Source: Aquimarina sp. U1-2
GTDB taxonomy: Bacteria; Bacteroidota; Bacteroidia; Flavobacteriales; Flavobacteriaceae
DNA length: 64,000 nucleotides
Direction of reading: 5' to 3'
NCBI RefSeq assembly: GCF_017897595.1
Contig: NZ_JAGKIK010000004.1
Span: 1 to 64,000, forward strand
The translations under genes and the position numbers were made by a program. Below are positions 8,124 through 17,348 of the stretch, one piece after another (position 1 is the stretch's first letter; every line of letters starts with the position of its first letter). Below the pieces are notes generated by a model that was not told where the DNA came from, ran no database searches, and saw only the letters and a program-made list of their open reading frames with translations.

Positions 8124-8762
8124 ATGGAAAAAATACTAGTAGTAGGTGCAACAGGCACCACAGGAAATAAAGTCGTCGATATTTTAAACAAAGATCAAAA
8201 TTATGAGCCCATTGCTATGGTTCGTAAAAAACAACAGCAAGCAAATTTTGAACAACAAGGTATAAAAACCATATTGGGAGACCTTACTCAAGATGTTTCA
8301 CATACGACGCAAGGCATAGACAAAGTAATCTTTGCGGCAGGTTCTAAAGGAAAAGCATTAGATAAAGTAGATCGTAAAGGGGCTATGAAAATTGTTGATG
8401 CGTCAAAAAAGAATAAAGTTCAAAAATTAGTCATGTTAAGCTCGATAGGAGCTGATGCACCACAACAGTCAGATGATCTCCAGGACTATCTGCAGGCAAA
8501 GCAGGATGCCGATGAATATCTTGCTAATAGTGGATTAAATTTTACCATAGTTAGACCGGGAACGTTAAGTAATCAGGTGCCTACCGGAAAAATAAGACTT
8601 GCGGAACATCTGGATACTAAAAACGGAGAAATACCCAGGGGCGATGTAGCCAAAGTTTTGGTCAATAGTTTAAAAGATACCATAGCCAATCGTAATGTAT
8701 TCGAAATCCTTAACGGAGAACATCATATTGAAGAGGCTATGAGTGCTGTACAAACTTCATAG
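8124..8762 (+). CDS. NAD(P)-binding atypical SDR (NmrA/YwnB-like)
   Basis: 212 aa. It opens with a Rossmann motif GATGTTG (residues 8-14), has D-L-T/D at the end of strand 3, and shows the late VMLSSIGAD and TIVRPGTL segments typical of atypical short-chain dehydrogenases. The catalytic Y-x3-K is replaced by the YLQAKQDAD segment, as in the family. These proteins reduce or sense NAD(P)H; the substrate cannot be inferred. Single-gene unit with a good terminator 62 bp downstream. Confidence 0.85.
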   Translation: MEKILVVGATGTTGNKVVDILNKDQNYEPIAMVRKKQQQANFEQQGIKTILGDLTQDVSHTTQGIDKVIFAAGSKGKALDKVDRKGAMKIVDASKKNKVQKLVMLSSIGADAPQQSDDLQDYLQAKQDADEYLANSGLNFTIVRPGTLSNQVPTGKIRLAEHLDTKNGEIPRGDVAKVLVNSLKDTIANRNVFEILNGEHHIEEAMSAVQTS

Positions 8763-8824
8763 TTGCCTTTATAATAAATGGTAAGGTATAGTAAACCTTA
8801 AAGTAATAGTTTAAACAAATAAAG

Positions 8825-8858
8825 AACCGCTTTGATAATCTTATCAAAGCGGTTTTTT
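8825..8858 (+). terminator. terminator after the SDR gene
   Basis: Arms AACCGCTTTGATAA/TTATCAAAGCGGTT form a long stem around a few-base loop, followed by TTTTTT. Confidence 0.9.
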
Positions 8859-9096
8859 ATGGATTATAGATTCATTAGCATCGAATTATTTTGTTTCTCA
8901 TTGATCTTATTCGGTAACGGTAGCATACAAATATTCGCTCATTTTTAACCTAAAAAGTGGGGAAATTATACCTTACCTGTGTAAAAGATCCACACCTTTA
9001 GATCTTTTGTAATTTGCTAATAGTCTGTGATTCAACAGAATTTCAAATATGGTATCACTATTGGTATTTCTGGAATTGGAAATTAAAAAAATAGTT

Positions 9097-10539
9097 ATGA
9101 AGGGACACATCATTTCAAATTCAACACCAAATGCAGGATTTGATTCAGTAGAACAATTAAAAAATAATACATCATCAATAGCAATCCTGATAGCTACTTT
9201 TATAGTGCTTTTTGGAGCAGCTTCTATGTTTTATTTCTTGCAACCTTATTTTGAGGAAATTCACCTGGAACGTATGAACACCACATGGGGAATTACTCTG
9301 GTTATCTTAGGGATAGTTTTGCTAACTATCAAAATTAGCTTTATCGGGTACATATTATTTTTGTATTTGCGATATAAAGTCGTTGATTCTGTAACTGATA
9401 AAGAGTTGCCTCTATGTACTGTAATTGTTCCGGCGTATAATGAAGGGGAGTTAGTGCACAAAACACTACATAGTTTAGCAAAAAGTGATTACCCTATCGA
9501 AAAATTGCAGATTATCTCTATCGATGATGGTAGCCAGGACGATACCTGGGAGTGGATGAAGAAGGCTAAAGAGGAATTAGGTAATCGCGTATCGATTTAT
9601 CAACAACCCAAAAATAAAGGAAAGAGACATGCCTTGTATCGCGGATTTAATTTGGGGATGGGTGATGTTTTTATTACAGTAGATAGTGACTCGATTGTAA
9701 AAAAAGATACGTTGCGAGTAATGGTATCTCCTTTTATAGTCAATGAAAATTGTGGAGCGGTAGCGGGTAACGTACGTGTTTTAAATAGAGATAAAGCATT
9801 AATACCAAGAATGCTGAACGTGAGTTTCGCATTTAGTTTTGAGTTTATACGCTCTGCACAAAGTGCTTTGGGTTCTGTATTGTGTACACCAGGAGCCTTA
9901 TCTGCATATCGTAAAGAGGCTGTTTTTAATTGTTTAGAAGATTGGATTAGCCAGACGTTTATGGGACAGGTTTCCAAAATCGGAGAAGATAGAGCTATGA
10001 CCAACATGATCTTAAAACAAGGGTATAATGTCTTGTTTCAACGTACAGCTTATGTGTATACTAATATCCCCGAACGTTATAAAAATCTCTACAAGATGTT
10101 TATCCGGTGGGAGAGAAGCAACATTCGAGAGAATATTGCAATGAGTAAATTCGCATTTACTAATTTTAGAACCGAATCTAAAAACGGTACCAGGGTATTA
10201 TTACTTAATCAATGGTTGAAAATGATCATGGCATATCCCGGAATAGCATTAATGGTATTTTTCGTTTTTACTTATCCTTTATTATTTATTAGTGCTACGT
10301 TAGTGGGAATTTTAGTGTTTTCAAGTATTCAAGCATTCTTTTATGCCAAAAAGCACAGTATTTCCGAAGCTTTATGGGCGTATCCCTATAGTATTTTTTA
10401 TGCTTTTACCTTGTTTTGGATTACGCCGTATGCTATTGCCACAGCAGGAAGAAGCGGCTGGTTAACCAGAGACCTTACCAAAAAACAATTGAAAGAACAA
10501 CAACCCATTGATGTTGTTCCCGTCACTATAACATCGTAA
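9097..10539 (+). CDS. family 2 glycosyltransferase, HasA/NodC-like processive type
   Basis: The ATG at 9097 (480 aa, MKGHIISN) is preferred over one 48 bp upstream, because the extra N-terminus is atypical; both are possible. Two N-terminal membrane helices lead to a GT-A domain: VIVPAYNEGE, SIDDGSQDDTW, DSDS (metal-binding), GEDRAMTN (base), and FIRWERS as the Q/RxxRW-type motif. Further C-terminal helices follow. This is the layout of processive beta-glycan synthases (hyaluronan synthase, NodC, poly-GlcNAc type). It therefore probably makes and exports a cell-surface polysaccharide; sugar and partners are unknown, as no other polysaccharide gene is adjacent. Confidence 0.85.
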   Translation: MKGHIISNSTPNAGFDSVEQLKNNTSSIAILIATFIVLFGAASMFYFLQPYFEEIHLERMNTTWGITLVILGIVLLTIKISFIGYILFLYLRYKVVDSVTDKELPLCTVIVPAYNEGELVHKTLHSLAKSDYPIEKLQIISIDDGSQDDTWEWMKKAKEELGNRVSIYQQPKNKGKRHALYRGFNLGMGDVFITVDSDSIVKKDTLRVMVSPFIVNENCGAVAGNVRVLNRDKALIPRMLNVSFAFSFEFIRSAQSALGSVLCTPGALSAYRKEAVFNCLEDWISQTFMGQVSKIGEDRAMTNMILKQGYNVLFQRTAYVYTNIPERYKNLYKMFIRWERSNIRENIAMSKFAFTNFRTESKNGTRVLLLNQWLKMIMAYPGIALMVFFVFTYPLLFISATLVGILVFSSIQAFFYAKKHSISEALWAYPYSIFYAFTLFWITPYAIATAGRSGWLTRDLTKKQLKEQQPIDVVPVTITS

Positions 10540-10555
10540 TAGATCTTTGATCATC

Positions 10556-10590
10556 AAGAATCATCCTTATAAAAACAGGATGATTTTTTT
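10556..10590 (+). terminator. terminator after the glycosyltransferase gene
   Basis: Arms AATCATCCT/AGGATGATT around a short A-rich loop, followed by TTTTTT, directly after the glycosyltransferase stop. Confidence 0.85.
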
Positions 10591-10647
10591 ATTGAAGAAG
10601 TCTTATTATAATTAGTGACCCGTTCTTCGCTTTCGTTATTGTTCTTA

Positions 10648-10801
10648 TGAATATCCATAATTTAACTTAAACGGTTTGCGTCAAGCTGAACTCGTTTCAG
10701 CTTCTCATCTCAATGTACTGAAAATAAACTTCATGAGATCCTGAAATGAATTCAGGATGACTTCTCAGTTAAATTTCAGGTATAATAACGGACAATCAAT
10801 T
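10648..10801. repeat. 154-bp dispersed repeat R4, copy a
   Basis: Nearly identical over its full length to 33870-34023. It contains two palindromic cores, GCTGAACTCGTTTCAGC and CCTGAAATGAATTCAGG. A short relative of the core occurs near 46603. The remainder of this intergenic region (10590-10916) shows no gene. Confidence 0.9.
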
Positions 10802-10916
10802 GTTCTTTCAAAAATTCTAATATCTCGGGGAAGTCATACCAACAAAAATTCTATTTTAGCATAAAGTACTAATTTCTTACCAGGCCTTTTATGCTTGCGT
10901 AAAATAATAAATACAG

Positions 10917-13493
10917 ATGCAAAAGATGGGATATAAAGTATACAACCCTTATTTCAAGTTACTGGTTGTACTGTGTATTAGCACTATTCAAGTAACCTCA
11001 GCTCAAAACGATACGATTTGGTATACCACCAAGTGGAAAAAAACGACAAAATCTGATGCTACCTATTATCGACCGCCCGTACAGAAAAAAGGGAAACTTT
11101 ACGAAGTAAAAGACTATTATATTGATCATACCTTGCAAATGAAAGGTTTTTCAAAATATGCAGATAAGGATCATTGGGAAGGTCTTATCACCTGGTATGA
11201 TAAAAACGGGCAACTCTCACAATCTCTAGAATATACTGATAATCGACTTAATGGCGATACACGTTCTTTTTATCGAGAAAAAGAAATGAAGGGTACTTAT
11301 AAAGATGGACGTTTTGTTTCTGGAGAAGTCAATATGAAAGCGAATCAATACGACTTTTATATTGCAAAACGAGATAGTTTGATCGTAGAAATCATTCATG
11401 ACAATGATCTGGACGGAATTAGAACCGAAACCTACCTCAAAGATGCTTCAAAACGTTATGTTGTTAAGAGAATGTTTTATGATCAACAAGGGAAACATAT
11501 AGGGACCGCAATACGAGACACTCTCGAATATCAGGATCAGGGAACCGATGTGTATTATTATTACGATCCTATGAGGGTCAAACAAATTATAGAGGTAGAT
11601 AAAAATAACAGAGAGGTTGTTGCTACGTTTTACCCTAATGAACAGCTTCGAGATCAATTTATTGAAGAGCCCAAACCCAAAATTGTGTACTATACCGAGG
11701 GTGGTGCTACGATGGATTCTATCTATGTGAAAAAAGAGAAAGGAATTCGAAGGTTTTATGATGGAAAACGAATTCGATTTTTTTCAGACTATAAAAAAGA
11801 CGAACTGGCACTAATTAAGTCTATAGAAATTTATGATAAAGAAGGGAATCTTACCGAAGCAACATCTTATTTTAAAAATAAACAGGTGCGAACCAAAGTG
11901 GTGTACAAGGATAAACAGAAAATGTCTGAGATAAGTTATGATGAAAAAGGTAATCAAATAGCTGAACTTACGTATAAAAATTACCTACCCTGGGATGGTA
12001 CTAAGATAAATCCCGATCGTCTCGAGGTGTTTAAAGAAGGAAAATCAATTAAAGAAGTTACCTACTATTACGGCACGAGACGTCCTTTTAAAATTTTCGA
12101 GAATAATACCGCTACATTTTATGATCAGCAAGGCAACCAATTAAGCCAGGTGACTTCAAAAAATGAAAATTACTTTTCTCCTTTTAACGGGACTTCGTAT
12201 GCTGTAAATTCCAATGGAAAATTCACCAACATCTCTACTTATGAAAAAGGTGTTCTAACACACGAAATTCGATACCAATACTTTTATAAAGATTCTTCAA
12301 AAGTTGGTAAAGAAGAAACATTCTATGATCTTGTGACACGATCGCGTAATCGAAAAATAGCATATTATCACGATATCGACCAAAAAAGAAATGAAACTAT
12401 TTTTGAAGGTTACGATATTGCCAAAGAATTATATTACGATCGCAAAGGAAATCTTTTAGGAACCTTTACTCCTAAAACCAAAGATGGCTTGTACATCAAA
12501 TACTTTTACAATTCTGATCAAATACAAATTTATGAAGAGCGAAAAAATGGTGAGATTTTAAAACGAAAGGAATATGCCATCACTAATAGATCAGGTTTCA
12601 AAAACTCTAAATATGTACTTATCGAAGATACAAATATAGCTGATAAAGCAACATATTATTCTAAACAAGGAGAGGTCATTGCTCAATTGAAATTTAAAGA
12701 TGGTAAACCTTGGCAAGGTCAGGTCTATGACCATGTGTCTCGAGAACTTTTCAGTATAAAAAATGGAAAAAAAGAAGGAGTATACAAGCAATTAGATTAT
12801 AATGAAAATGTACTACGCTCTGGAACGTATAAAAATGATCAAAAAGAAGGAGAATTTGTTATTTACGATAAAGACGGTCGTAAAAAAGAAGTAAAAAACT
12901 ATGAAGCCGGTAAGTTAGAAGGGAAAACGGTGTATTACCACCCCGATGGCAGTATTGCAAGTGCTTTAATCTATAAAGCAGATAAACCCTATGAAGGAAA
13001 AGAAATATATCAATATAGAAAAGGTGCTGATAGAACAGAACGTTGGTACAAAAATGGAACTATAGAAAAAGAGGTCATCACCAGAGCAGATGATATTAAA
13101 AAAGTATACCATTCTGAAAATAATAAAAAACGCGTAGCTATTTTCTTTAAAGATACCGAGCGTCTCAAGTATTCGTACACTCTAGATAACGGGGCTCTTG
13201 GGGGAGAAGTGATACGATACGATAAAAATGGAAATAGTAAGTATACCGCGCACTTTGATAACGGAAAGTTAGAAAGTGGCACTGTACTACTAAAAGAAGA
13301 TAGTTATGGTGTACAACCCGGCAATAGTTTGCTGCTATCAAAAACAGAAAATGAATTGGCAATTACCGTATTTGATCCAAAAGGGGCTATTGTTTTTGAA
13401 TTAAAAGAAAATGATAATGGCCGAGGTCAATTTGTAAGATCAGATAAACTTGGTTTTGATATACGCTACATTTATGAAACTAAGTTGTATTAG
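10917..13493 (+). CDS. large exported MORN/YwqK-repeat protein
   Basis: 858 aa with a signal peptide ending ...VTSAQ (~residue 29); a start three codons later is possible. The mature protein is built of short beta-hairpin repeats of the form Y(D/K)xxGxxxxxxxYKxGxxxGxxxxY, for example WYDKNGQLSQSLEYTDNRLNG, GRFVSGEVNMKANQYDFY and FYDQQGNQLSQVTSKNENYF. These are MORN/YwqK-type repeats. Families of this kind are common secreted or outer-membrane-associated proteins in Bacteroidetes, usually without assigned function. It is unusually long, apparently monocistronic, and has no secretion-system C-terminal domain that I can see. Confidence 0.8.
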   Translation: MQKMGYKVYNPYFKLLVVLCISTIQVTSAQNDTIWYTTKWKKTTKSDATYYRPPVQKKGKLYEVKDYYIDHTLQMKGFSKYADKDHWEGLITWYDKNGQLSQSLEYTDNRLNGDTRSFYREKEMKGTYKDGRFVSGEVNMKANQYDFYIAKRDSLIVEIIHDNDLDGIRTETYLKDASKRYVVKRMFYDQQGKHIGTAIRDTLEYQDQGTDVYYYYDPMRVKQIIEVDKNNREVVATFYPNEQLRDQFIEEPKPKIVYYTEGGATMDSIYVKKEKGIRRFYDGKRIRFFSDYKKDELALIKSIEIYDKEGNLTEATSYFKNKQVRTKVVYKDKQKMSEISYDEKGNQIAELTYKNYLPWDGTKINPDRLEVFKEGKSIKEVTYYYGTRRPFKIFENNTATFYDQQGNQLSQVTSKNENYFSPFNGTSYAVNSNGKFTNISTYEKGVLTHEIRYQYFYKDSSKVGKEETFYDLVTRSRNRKIAYYHDIDQKRNETIFEGYDIAKELYYDRKGNLLGTFTPKTKDGLYIKYFYNSDQIQIYEERKNGEILKRKEYAITNRSGFKNSKYVLIEDTNIADKATYYSKQGEVIAQLKFKDGKPWQGQVYDHVSRELFSIKNGKKEGVYKQLDYNENVLRSGTYKNDQKEGEFVIYDKDGRKKEVKNYEAGKLEGKTVYYHPDGSIASALIYKADKPYEGKEIYQYRKGADRTERWYKNGTIEKEVITRADDIKKVYHSENNKKRVAIFFKDTERLKYSYTLDNGALGGEVIRYDKNGNSKYTAHFDNGKLESGTVLLKEDSYGVQPGNSLLLSKTENELAITVFDPKGAIVFELKENDNGRGQFVRSDKLGFDIRYIYETKLY

Positions 13494-13625
13494 TAACTTC
13501 TCGTTTTTGGGATAATGGGTAGAACCTAGGGTTTTAAATTAGATTTAAGGTTATAAAATTTACGATTTTCGATAGCTTACCGTTAGTATATGTACATCTT
13601 TTTAAGTTGAATCTATAGATAATAA

Positions 13626-13766
13626 AAAATGAGGGTGTCTAAAAAGGTTGTCATTCCGAGAGAAGCGAAGGAATCTGTTGAACTTAAGTTTTTGATAAAC
13701 AGATTACTTCAAAATTAAAATTTTTCGTAATGACGTTTTTTAATACTTTTTAGACACCCTCATTTT
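13626..13766. mobile_element. 141-bp MITE-like element with perfect 21-bp inverted ends
   Basis: The left end (13626-13646) and right end (13746-13766) are exact reverse complements. A second, weaker pair of inverted segments lies inside (GTCATT...AATCTGTT and AACAGATT...AATGAC). There is no ORF inside and no clear target duplication. It sits between convergent genes and could act as a two-way terminator, or be a non-autonomous mobile element or REP-type hairpin. Confidence 0.75.
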
Positions 13767-13806
13767 AGTGTGTTTAGACAATGAAGTACTAAATGTTGTA
13801 CACTTA

Positions 13807-15204
13807 CTAATCTTCTAAAATGATAATAGATTTGGTATTCACAAATTCTTTTACTCCAAAACCACCATGTTCTCTGCCATATCCAGAGTTTTTAACACCT
13901 CCAAAAGGCATATTAGGTTGTGCCAATCCGAAAGAATTGATAAATACCATACCTGTATCAAAATGCTGTTCTGCCAGATGAATAGCTTTTTCAACGTCTT
14001 TTGTAAAAATTCCTCCGCCTAATCCAAAGCGGCTGTCATTAGCAATTCGCATAGCATCCTCTTGATTTTCTGCTTTAATGAGAGAAGCTACGGGTCCGAA
14101 AAGTTCATCATCATATGCAGGCTGACCCGGTTGTACATTTTCTAAAACGGTTGGTGGATAGAAAAATCCCTCGCCTTCGGGTATTTTTCCGCCACATAAA
14201 ACTTCTGCTCCGTGGTGAACACTTTCTTGTACCTGATCATGAAGTTTTTCTCGCAAATCTTCTCGTGCCATGGGGCCTATATCGCTATCTTTCGACATTG
14301 GATCTCCCACCGTAAGGTTTTTCATTGCATCGACAAATGCATTTTTAAAATCTTCATAAATTTTATCCACTATAATAAAGCGTTTGGCGGCAATACATGT
14401 TTCTCCGTTGTTATAAATACGCCCCTTTACGCACTTCTCGACAGCCAGCTCCAAATCAGCATCTTCTAAAACAATATATGCATCATTACTGCCTAGCTCT
14501 AAGACTGTTTTTTTAAGTTCTTTTCCCGCTTTTTCTGCAATTACTTCTCCGGCTTCAGAACTTCCGGTAAGGGTAACTCCACGTACATGTTGATTAGAAA
14601 TAACATGATCAGATTGATCATGATCTATAATTAATGTAGTAAAGAGGTGTTTTGGTAATCCTGCTTCTTTAAAAATTTTTTCTAATAACTTGCCTGTTCC
14701 TGTTACGTTAGCTGCATGCTTTAGCAATACTCCATTTCCTGCCATTATATTAGCAATCGCAAAACGTATCACCTGATAGCTGGGATAATTCCAAGGCTGT
14801 ATCCCATACACTATTCCGATAGGTGAAAAGGTAACCCTACCACGACCACCATTAGACAGTTTTCTTTCTTCAGGTTGTAATTGTTCAGGACCATTTTCTG
14901 AAGTATATTCGCAAATAGCGGCGCATAAGTCTACTTCTTGCTTGCTTTGTTTTACCAATTTACCCATCTCTTGGGTCATAAGTTCTGCGAGCTCATTTTT
15001 ATGTTCTTTTAATTGCTTACCAATTGCAGAGATAATGGCTGCTCTATCTTGGGTTGATTTCTGTTTCCAATCCAAAAATGCCTGATGGCAGTTTTCTATG
15101 GCTTTATTCAACTCTGCATCCGACATATATTCATAGTGCGTAATTTCTTGCCCTGTTGTTGGATTAACAGTGGTAATTGCACTTTCTTTTGTTGCTACAT
15201 TCAT
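13807..15204 (-). CDS. NAD(P)-dependent succinate-semialdehyde/aldehyde dehydrogenase
   Basis: 465 aa, full length for the ALDH superfamily. Seen: the oxyanion-hole N139 in PWNYP, general base E236 in VLELGSND, nucleophile C270 in NGETCIAAKR, and the later EELFGPVA-like segment (DDELFGPVASLI). The closest family pattern is the short succinate-semialdehyde dehydrogenases (GabD/Sad type), which oxidise succinic semialdehyde to succinate. The substrate is inferred from family resemblance only. It lies 48 bp downstream of an SDR gene on the same strand and is probably co-transcribed with it. Confidence 0.85.
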   Translation of the reverse strand: MNVATKESAITTVNPTTGQEITHYEYMSDAELNKAIENCHQAFLDWKQKSTQDRAAIISAIGKQLKEHKNELAELMTQEMGKLVKQSKQEVDLCAAICEYTSENGPEQLQPEERKLSNGGRGRVTFSPIGIVYGIQPWNYPSYQVIRFAIANIMAGNGVLLKHAANVTGTGKLLEKIFKEAGLPKHLFTTLIIDHDQSDHVISNQHVRGVTLTGSSEAGEVIAEKAGKELKKTVLELGSNDAYIVLEDADLELAVEKCVKGRIYNNGETCIAAKRFIIVDKIYEDFKNAFVDAMKNLTVGDPMSKDSDIGPMAREDLREKLHDQVQESVHHGAEVLCGGKIPEGEGFFYPPTVLENVQPGQPAYDDELFGPVASLIKAENQEDAMRIANDSRFGLGGGIFTKDVEKAIHLAEQHFDTGMVFINSFGLAQPNMPFGGVKNSGYGREHGGFGVKEFVNTKSIIILED

Positions 15205-15252
15205 GTTGGTTATTTAATTAATTATTATTCTTAGCTTTTTTAGATTTTACCT

Positions 15253-15993
15253 TTATTTTTGTTCGCTTGGCATGATATAAACATCGTTAATATTTACCCG
15301 ATGTGGCTGCGTAAGCGCATAATAAATGGCGTTGGCAATATCTTCAGACTCCAGTGTGGTCATTTCTAACATGTCTGATAACTTTTCCTTAATATCTTCA
15401 TCGGTAATCGTATCGGTAAGTTCGGTAGAAACTGCACCCGGTTCGATAGAGGTCACATTAATTCCGTACTGCGGAGCCAGTTCTTGTCGTAATCCTTCAG
15501 AAAACATTTTAACAGCAGCTTTTGTAGCACAATACACAGCCCCGCCAGGAAAATACTTATAAGCAGCTGTAGATGAAATATTGATAATGTGCCCTCCTTT
15601 ATTTTCAGTAAGTGTGGGTAAAACAGCTGCTACACCGTTGAGCACACCTTTGATATTTACATCGACCATTTTATCCCACTCATCGGTCTTTAATTTCATT
15701 ATAAAAGAGAGGGGCATAAGACCAGCATTGTTAACGAGTGCATTAATTGTCCCGTATTGATCTAAAGTCTTATTTACCACCGCTTCAAAATCAGATGATT
15801 TTGTAACATCTCCTGTTGCAACTAAAGCATGTCCGCCATTATTTTCGATCTTTTCTTTTAATTCGTTAAGGCGATTTTCTCGTCTTGCCATTAATACAAC
15901 TTTAGCTCCGTTTTTACTCAGTTTCAAAGCTGTTGCTTCTCCTATGCCACTAGAGGCACCTGTAATGATCACTACTTTTCCTTCTAAATCCAT
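15253..15993 (-). CDS. classical SDR oxidoreductase (YdfG-like)
   Basis: 246 aa classical short-chain dehydrogenase. Cofactor motif TGASSGIG (11-18), NNAG (88-91), catalytic S140/S141, and Y154-x3-K158 in YCATK are all present. It resembles YdfG-type serine/3-hydroxy acid dehydrogenases of broad specificity (NADP-linked). It is followed by an aldehyde dehydrogenase, so the pair may oxidise an alcohol to an acid in two steps (inference). A long inverted repeat (16019-16190) sits just upstream of the start. Confidence 0.85.
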   Translation of the reverse strand: MDLEGKVVIITGASSGIGEATALKLSKNGAKVVLMARRENRLNELKEKIENNGGHALVATGDVTKSSDFEAVVNKTLDQYGTINALVNNAGLMPLSFIMKLKTDEWDKMVDVNIKGVLNGVAAVLPTLTENKGGHIINISSTAAYKYFPGGAVYCATKAAVKMFSEGLRQELAPQYGINVTSIEPGAVSTELTDTITDEDIKEKLSDMLEMTTLESEDIANAIYYALTQPHRVNINDVYIMPSEQK

Positions 15994-16018
15994 AATTTTT
16001 TTATTTTTAAAATTCTTT

Positions 16019-16190
16019 AACCCGGTTTATGCATTAGAATTTCGTAATGAGGGTTGAAAATGCCATAAAACCAAGTGTTTTCTAAGTTTCAGCATAGCAT
16101 CGCTACGGTGAAACTTAAAAATACAACGCAGTGCTTGGTTTTGCAGCAGTTTAAAGCCGTAATAGATTTTCTAATGCATAAAGCGGGTTT
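16019..16190. repeat. 172-bp long imperfect inverted repeat R1 (full copy)
   Basis: The left arm begins AACCCGGTTTATGCATTAGAA and the right arm ends TTCTAATGCATAAAGCGGGTT. The arms pair along most of their length, including AAAACCAAG/CTTGGTTTT and AAGTTTCA/TGAAACTT, giving one long hairpin with a centre near 16098. The right arm is repeated at 122-216. A 61-codon ORF across it is just part of the repeat. Confidence 0.8.
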
Positions 16191-16279
16191 AATTAATACT
16201 TCTAAAAGTAAGGGTTTTGGCTGGCTGCAATTAATGGTATCGCAACCTTCATTAACTTGATCAGAGTTTTAGTTTTATG

Positions 16280-16325
16280 GGTACCGCCAAAAGGTATAAT
16301 ACTCCCGAGGCTTACCCTTGAAATT
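16280..16325. repeat. fragment of dispersed repeat R5
   Basis: Contains GGTACCGCCAAAAGGTATA and CTCCCGAGG. Similar fragments lie at 17181-17214, 43493-43532 and 58990-59032. No gene between 16190 and 16484 otherwise. Confidence 0.5.
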
Positions 16326-16410
16326 GAAAAATTATTTTCAACGAATGCCTAAAAACATGTAGCAGAAGGGGAGAGCGTCAGATAAAATGAATGCTAGGTA
16401 TACGAAAAGA

Positions 16411-16446
16411 GGCTGAATTTTTTACAAAAAAGTAAATCATTCAGCC
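16411..16446 (-). terminator. terminator of the DUF4494 gene
   Basis: Arms GGCTGAAT/ATTCAGCC with an inner TTTAC/GTAAA stem. The T-tract (TCTTTTCG) follows on the minus strand, just beyond the stop at 16484. Confidence 0.75.
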
Positions 16447-16483
16447 CCTGGTCTGATTGTATGTTATGTAGAAAATCGTATGG

Positions 16484-17059
16484 TTATTCTTCTTCTTGAT
16501 CAAAATTCGAATGAATTACTTTGTGATCTGTATTCAGCACTTTTATTGAATGGTTGGGTTCGTCATGCTCTGGAACCGCGTTTTTGAGCGTATTGAATCT
16601 TTCTATTTTTTCTGACGCTACTTCGTCTCCAGAAAAATAAGGAAATACATCCATGATTGGCGATTCTGATATGGCGGGAATTGTATAATCTCCCATGGTA
16701 TTTTTCATAGCATCATTCGTATTGTCGAAAGCTTCTTTTACGTCATTTGCCTGAACTAATAAATACATATTTGATTTTCGCTCTTTACCACTCTCTTCAT
16801 CATAAGCAATTAGAGCTACTTTTGATTTAAACCATCGATCTGAATTTTCAAAAGGATGTATTTCGGCATAATTAGCTACTTTTATATTGGTAATTTTGAA
16901 TTCTTCACTAATATATGCAGACATTTCTTCGTTAATTCGAGTTTCGGCTTCGGTATAAGAAACGGCATCGATTAAATAAGGCTCTGTGGTTAGTTTTTGA
17001 ACTCCAGAGTCATTCGTTTTTCTGTATTTTACTTTACATTCATACCAGGTTGCGCTCAT
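16484..17059 (-). CDS. DUF4494 family protein
   Basis: 191 aa, taking the ATG at 17059 (MSATWYECKVKYRKT) rather than 25 codons upstream. The YEC-KVKY start, the TEPYLIDAVSYTEAETRI segment and the FxITNIKVANYAEI stretch are typical of the Bacteroidetes DUF4494 family. It is cytoplasmic and has no signal peptide or membrane helix. The C-terminal ~30 residues are acidic and poorly conserved. The gene is isolated between repeat-rich spacers and has its own terminator. Function unknown. Confidence 0.75.
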   Translation of the reverse strand: MSATWYECKVKYRKTNDSGVQKLTTEPYLIDAVSYTEAETRINEEMSAYISEEFKITNIKVANYAEIHPFENSDRWFKSKVALIAYDEESGKERKSNMYLLVQANDVKEAFDNTNDAMKNTMGDYTIPAISESPIMDVFPYFSGDEVASEKIERFNTLKNAVPEHDEPNHSIKVLNTDHKVIHSNFDQEEE

Positions 17060-17180
17060 ATTTTTGTTTTTTAGGTAAACAAATATAATTTTTTCATAAG
17101 GTCTGAAACGCTTCCTTAAGATATAGATATTCACAATTTTTACAAGTATATCTTAGGTGATTATCATTCAGCAGTTTATT

Positions 17181-17275
17181 GGCACCGCGAAAGGGTCTAA
17201 TTCCTTCGAGGAAATTTACGTTAGATAAGCCCCGTAAACCGAATAACGACATTCTAATGCATAAAGCGGGATAAA
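17181..17275. repeat. composite repeat fragment (R5 followed by R1 end)
   Basis: It begins with the R5-like GGCACCGCGAAAGGGTCTAA and ends with the R1 terminus TTCTAATGCATAAAGCGGG. This suggests the two families are pieces of one larger element. It is followed by a hairpin (17289-17316) with arms CCTGCCT/AGGCAGG. Confidence 0.6.
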
Positions 17276-17348
17276 CGTAAAATGGCAATCCTGCCTGTAT
17301 CCGCCAGGTAGGCAGGTTTTAATGAGTAATTTCAAAGTAGAACTGGTA

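Noticed and set aside
16075..16260. 61-codon plus-strand ORF
   Set aside because: Lies inside the long inverted repeat R1; it reflects repeat sequence, and the half copy at 122-216 lacks a matching start.
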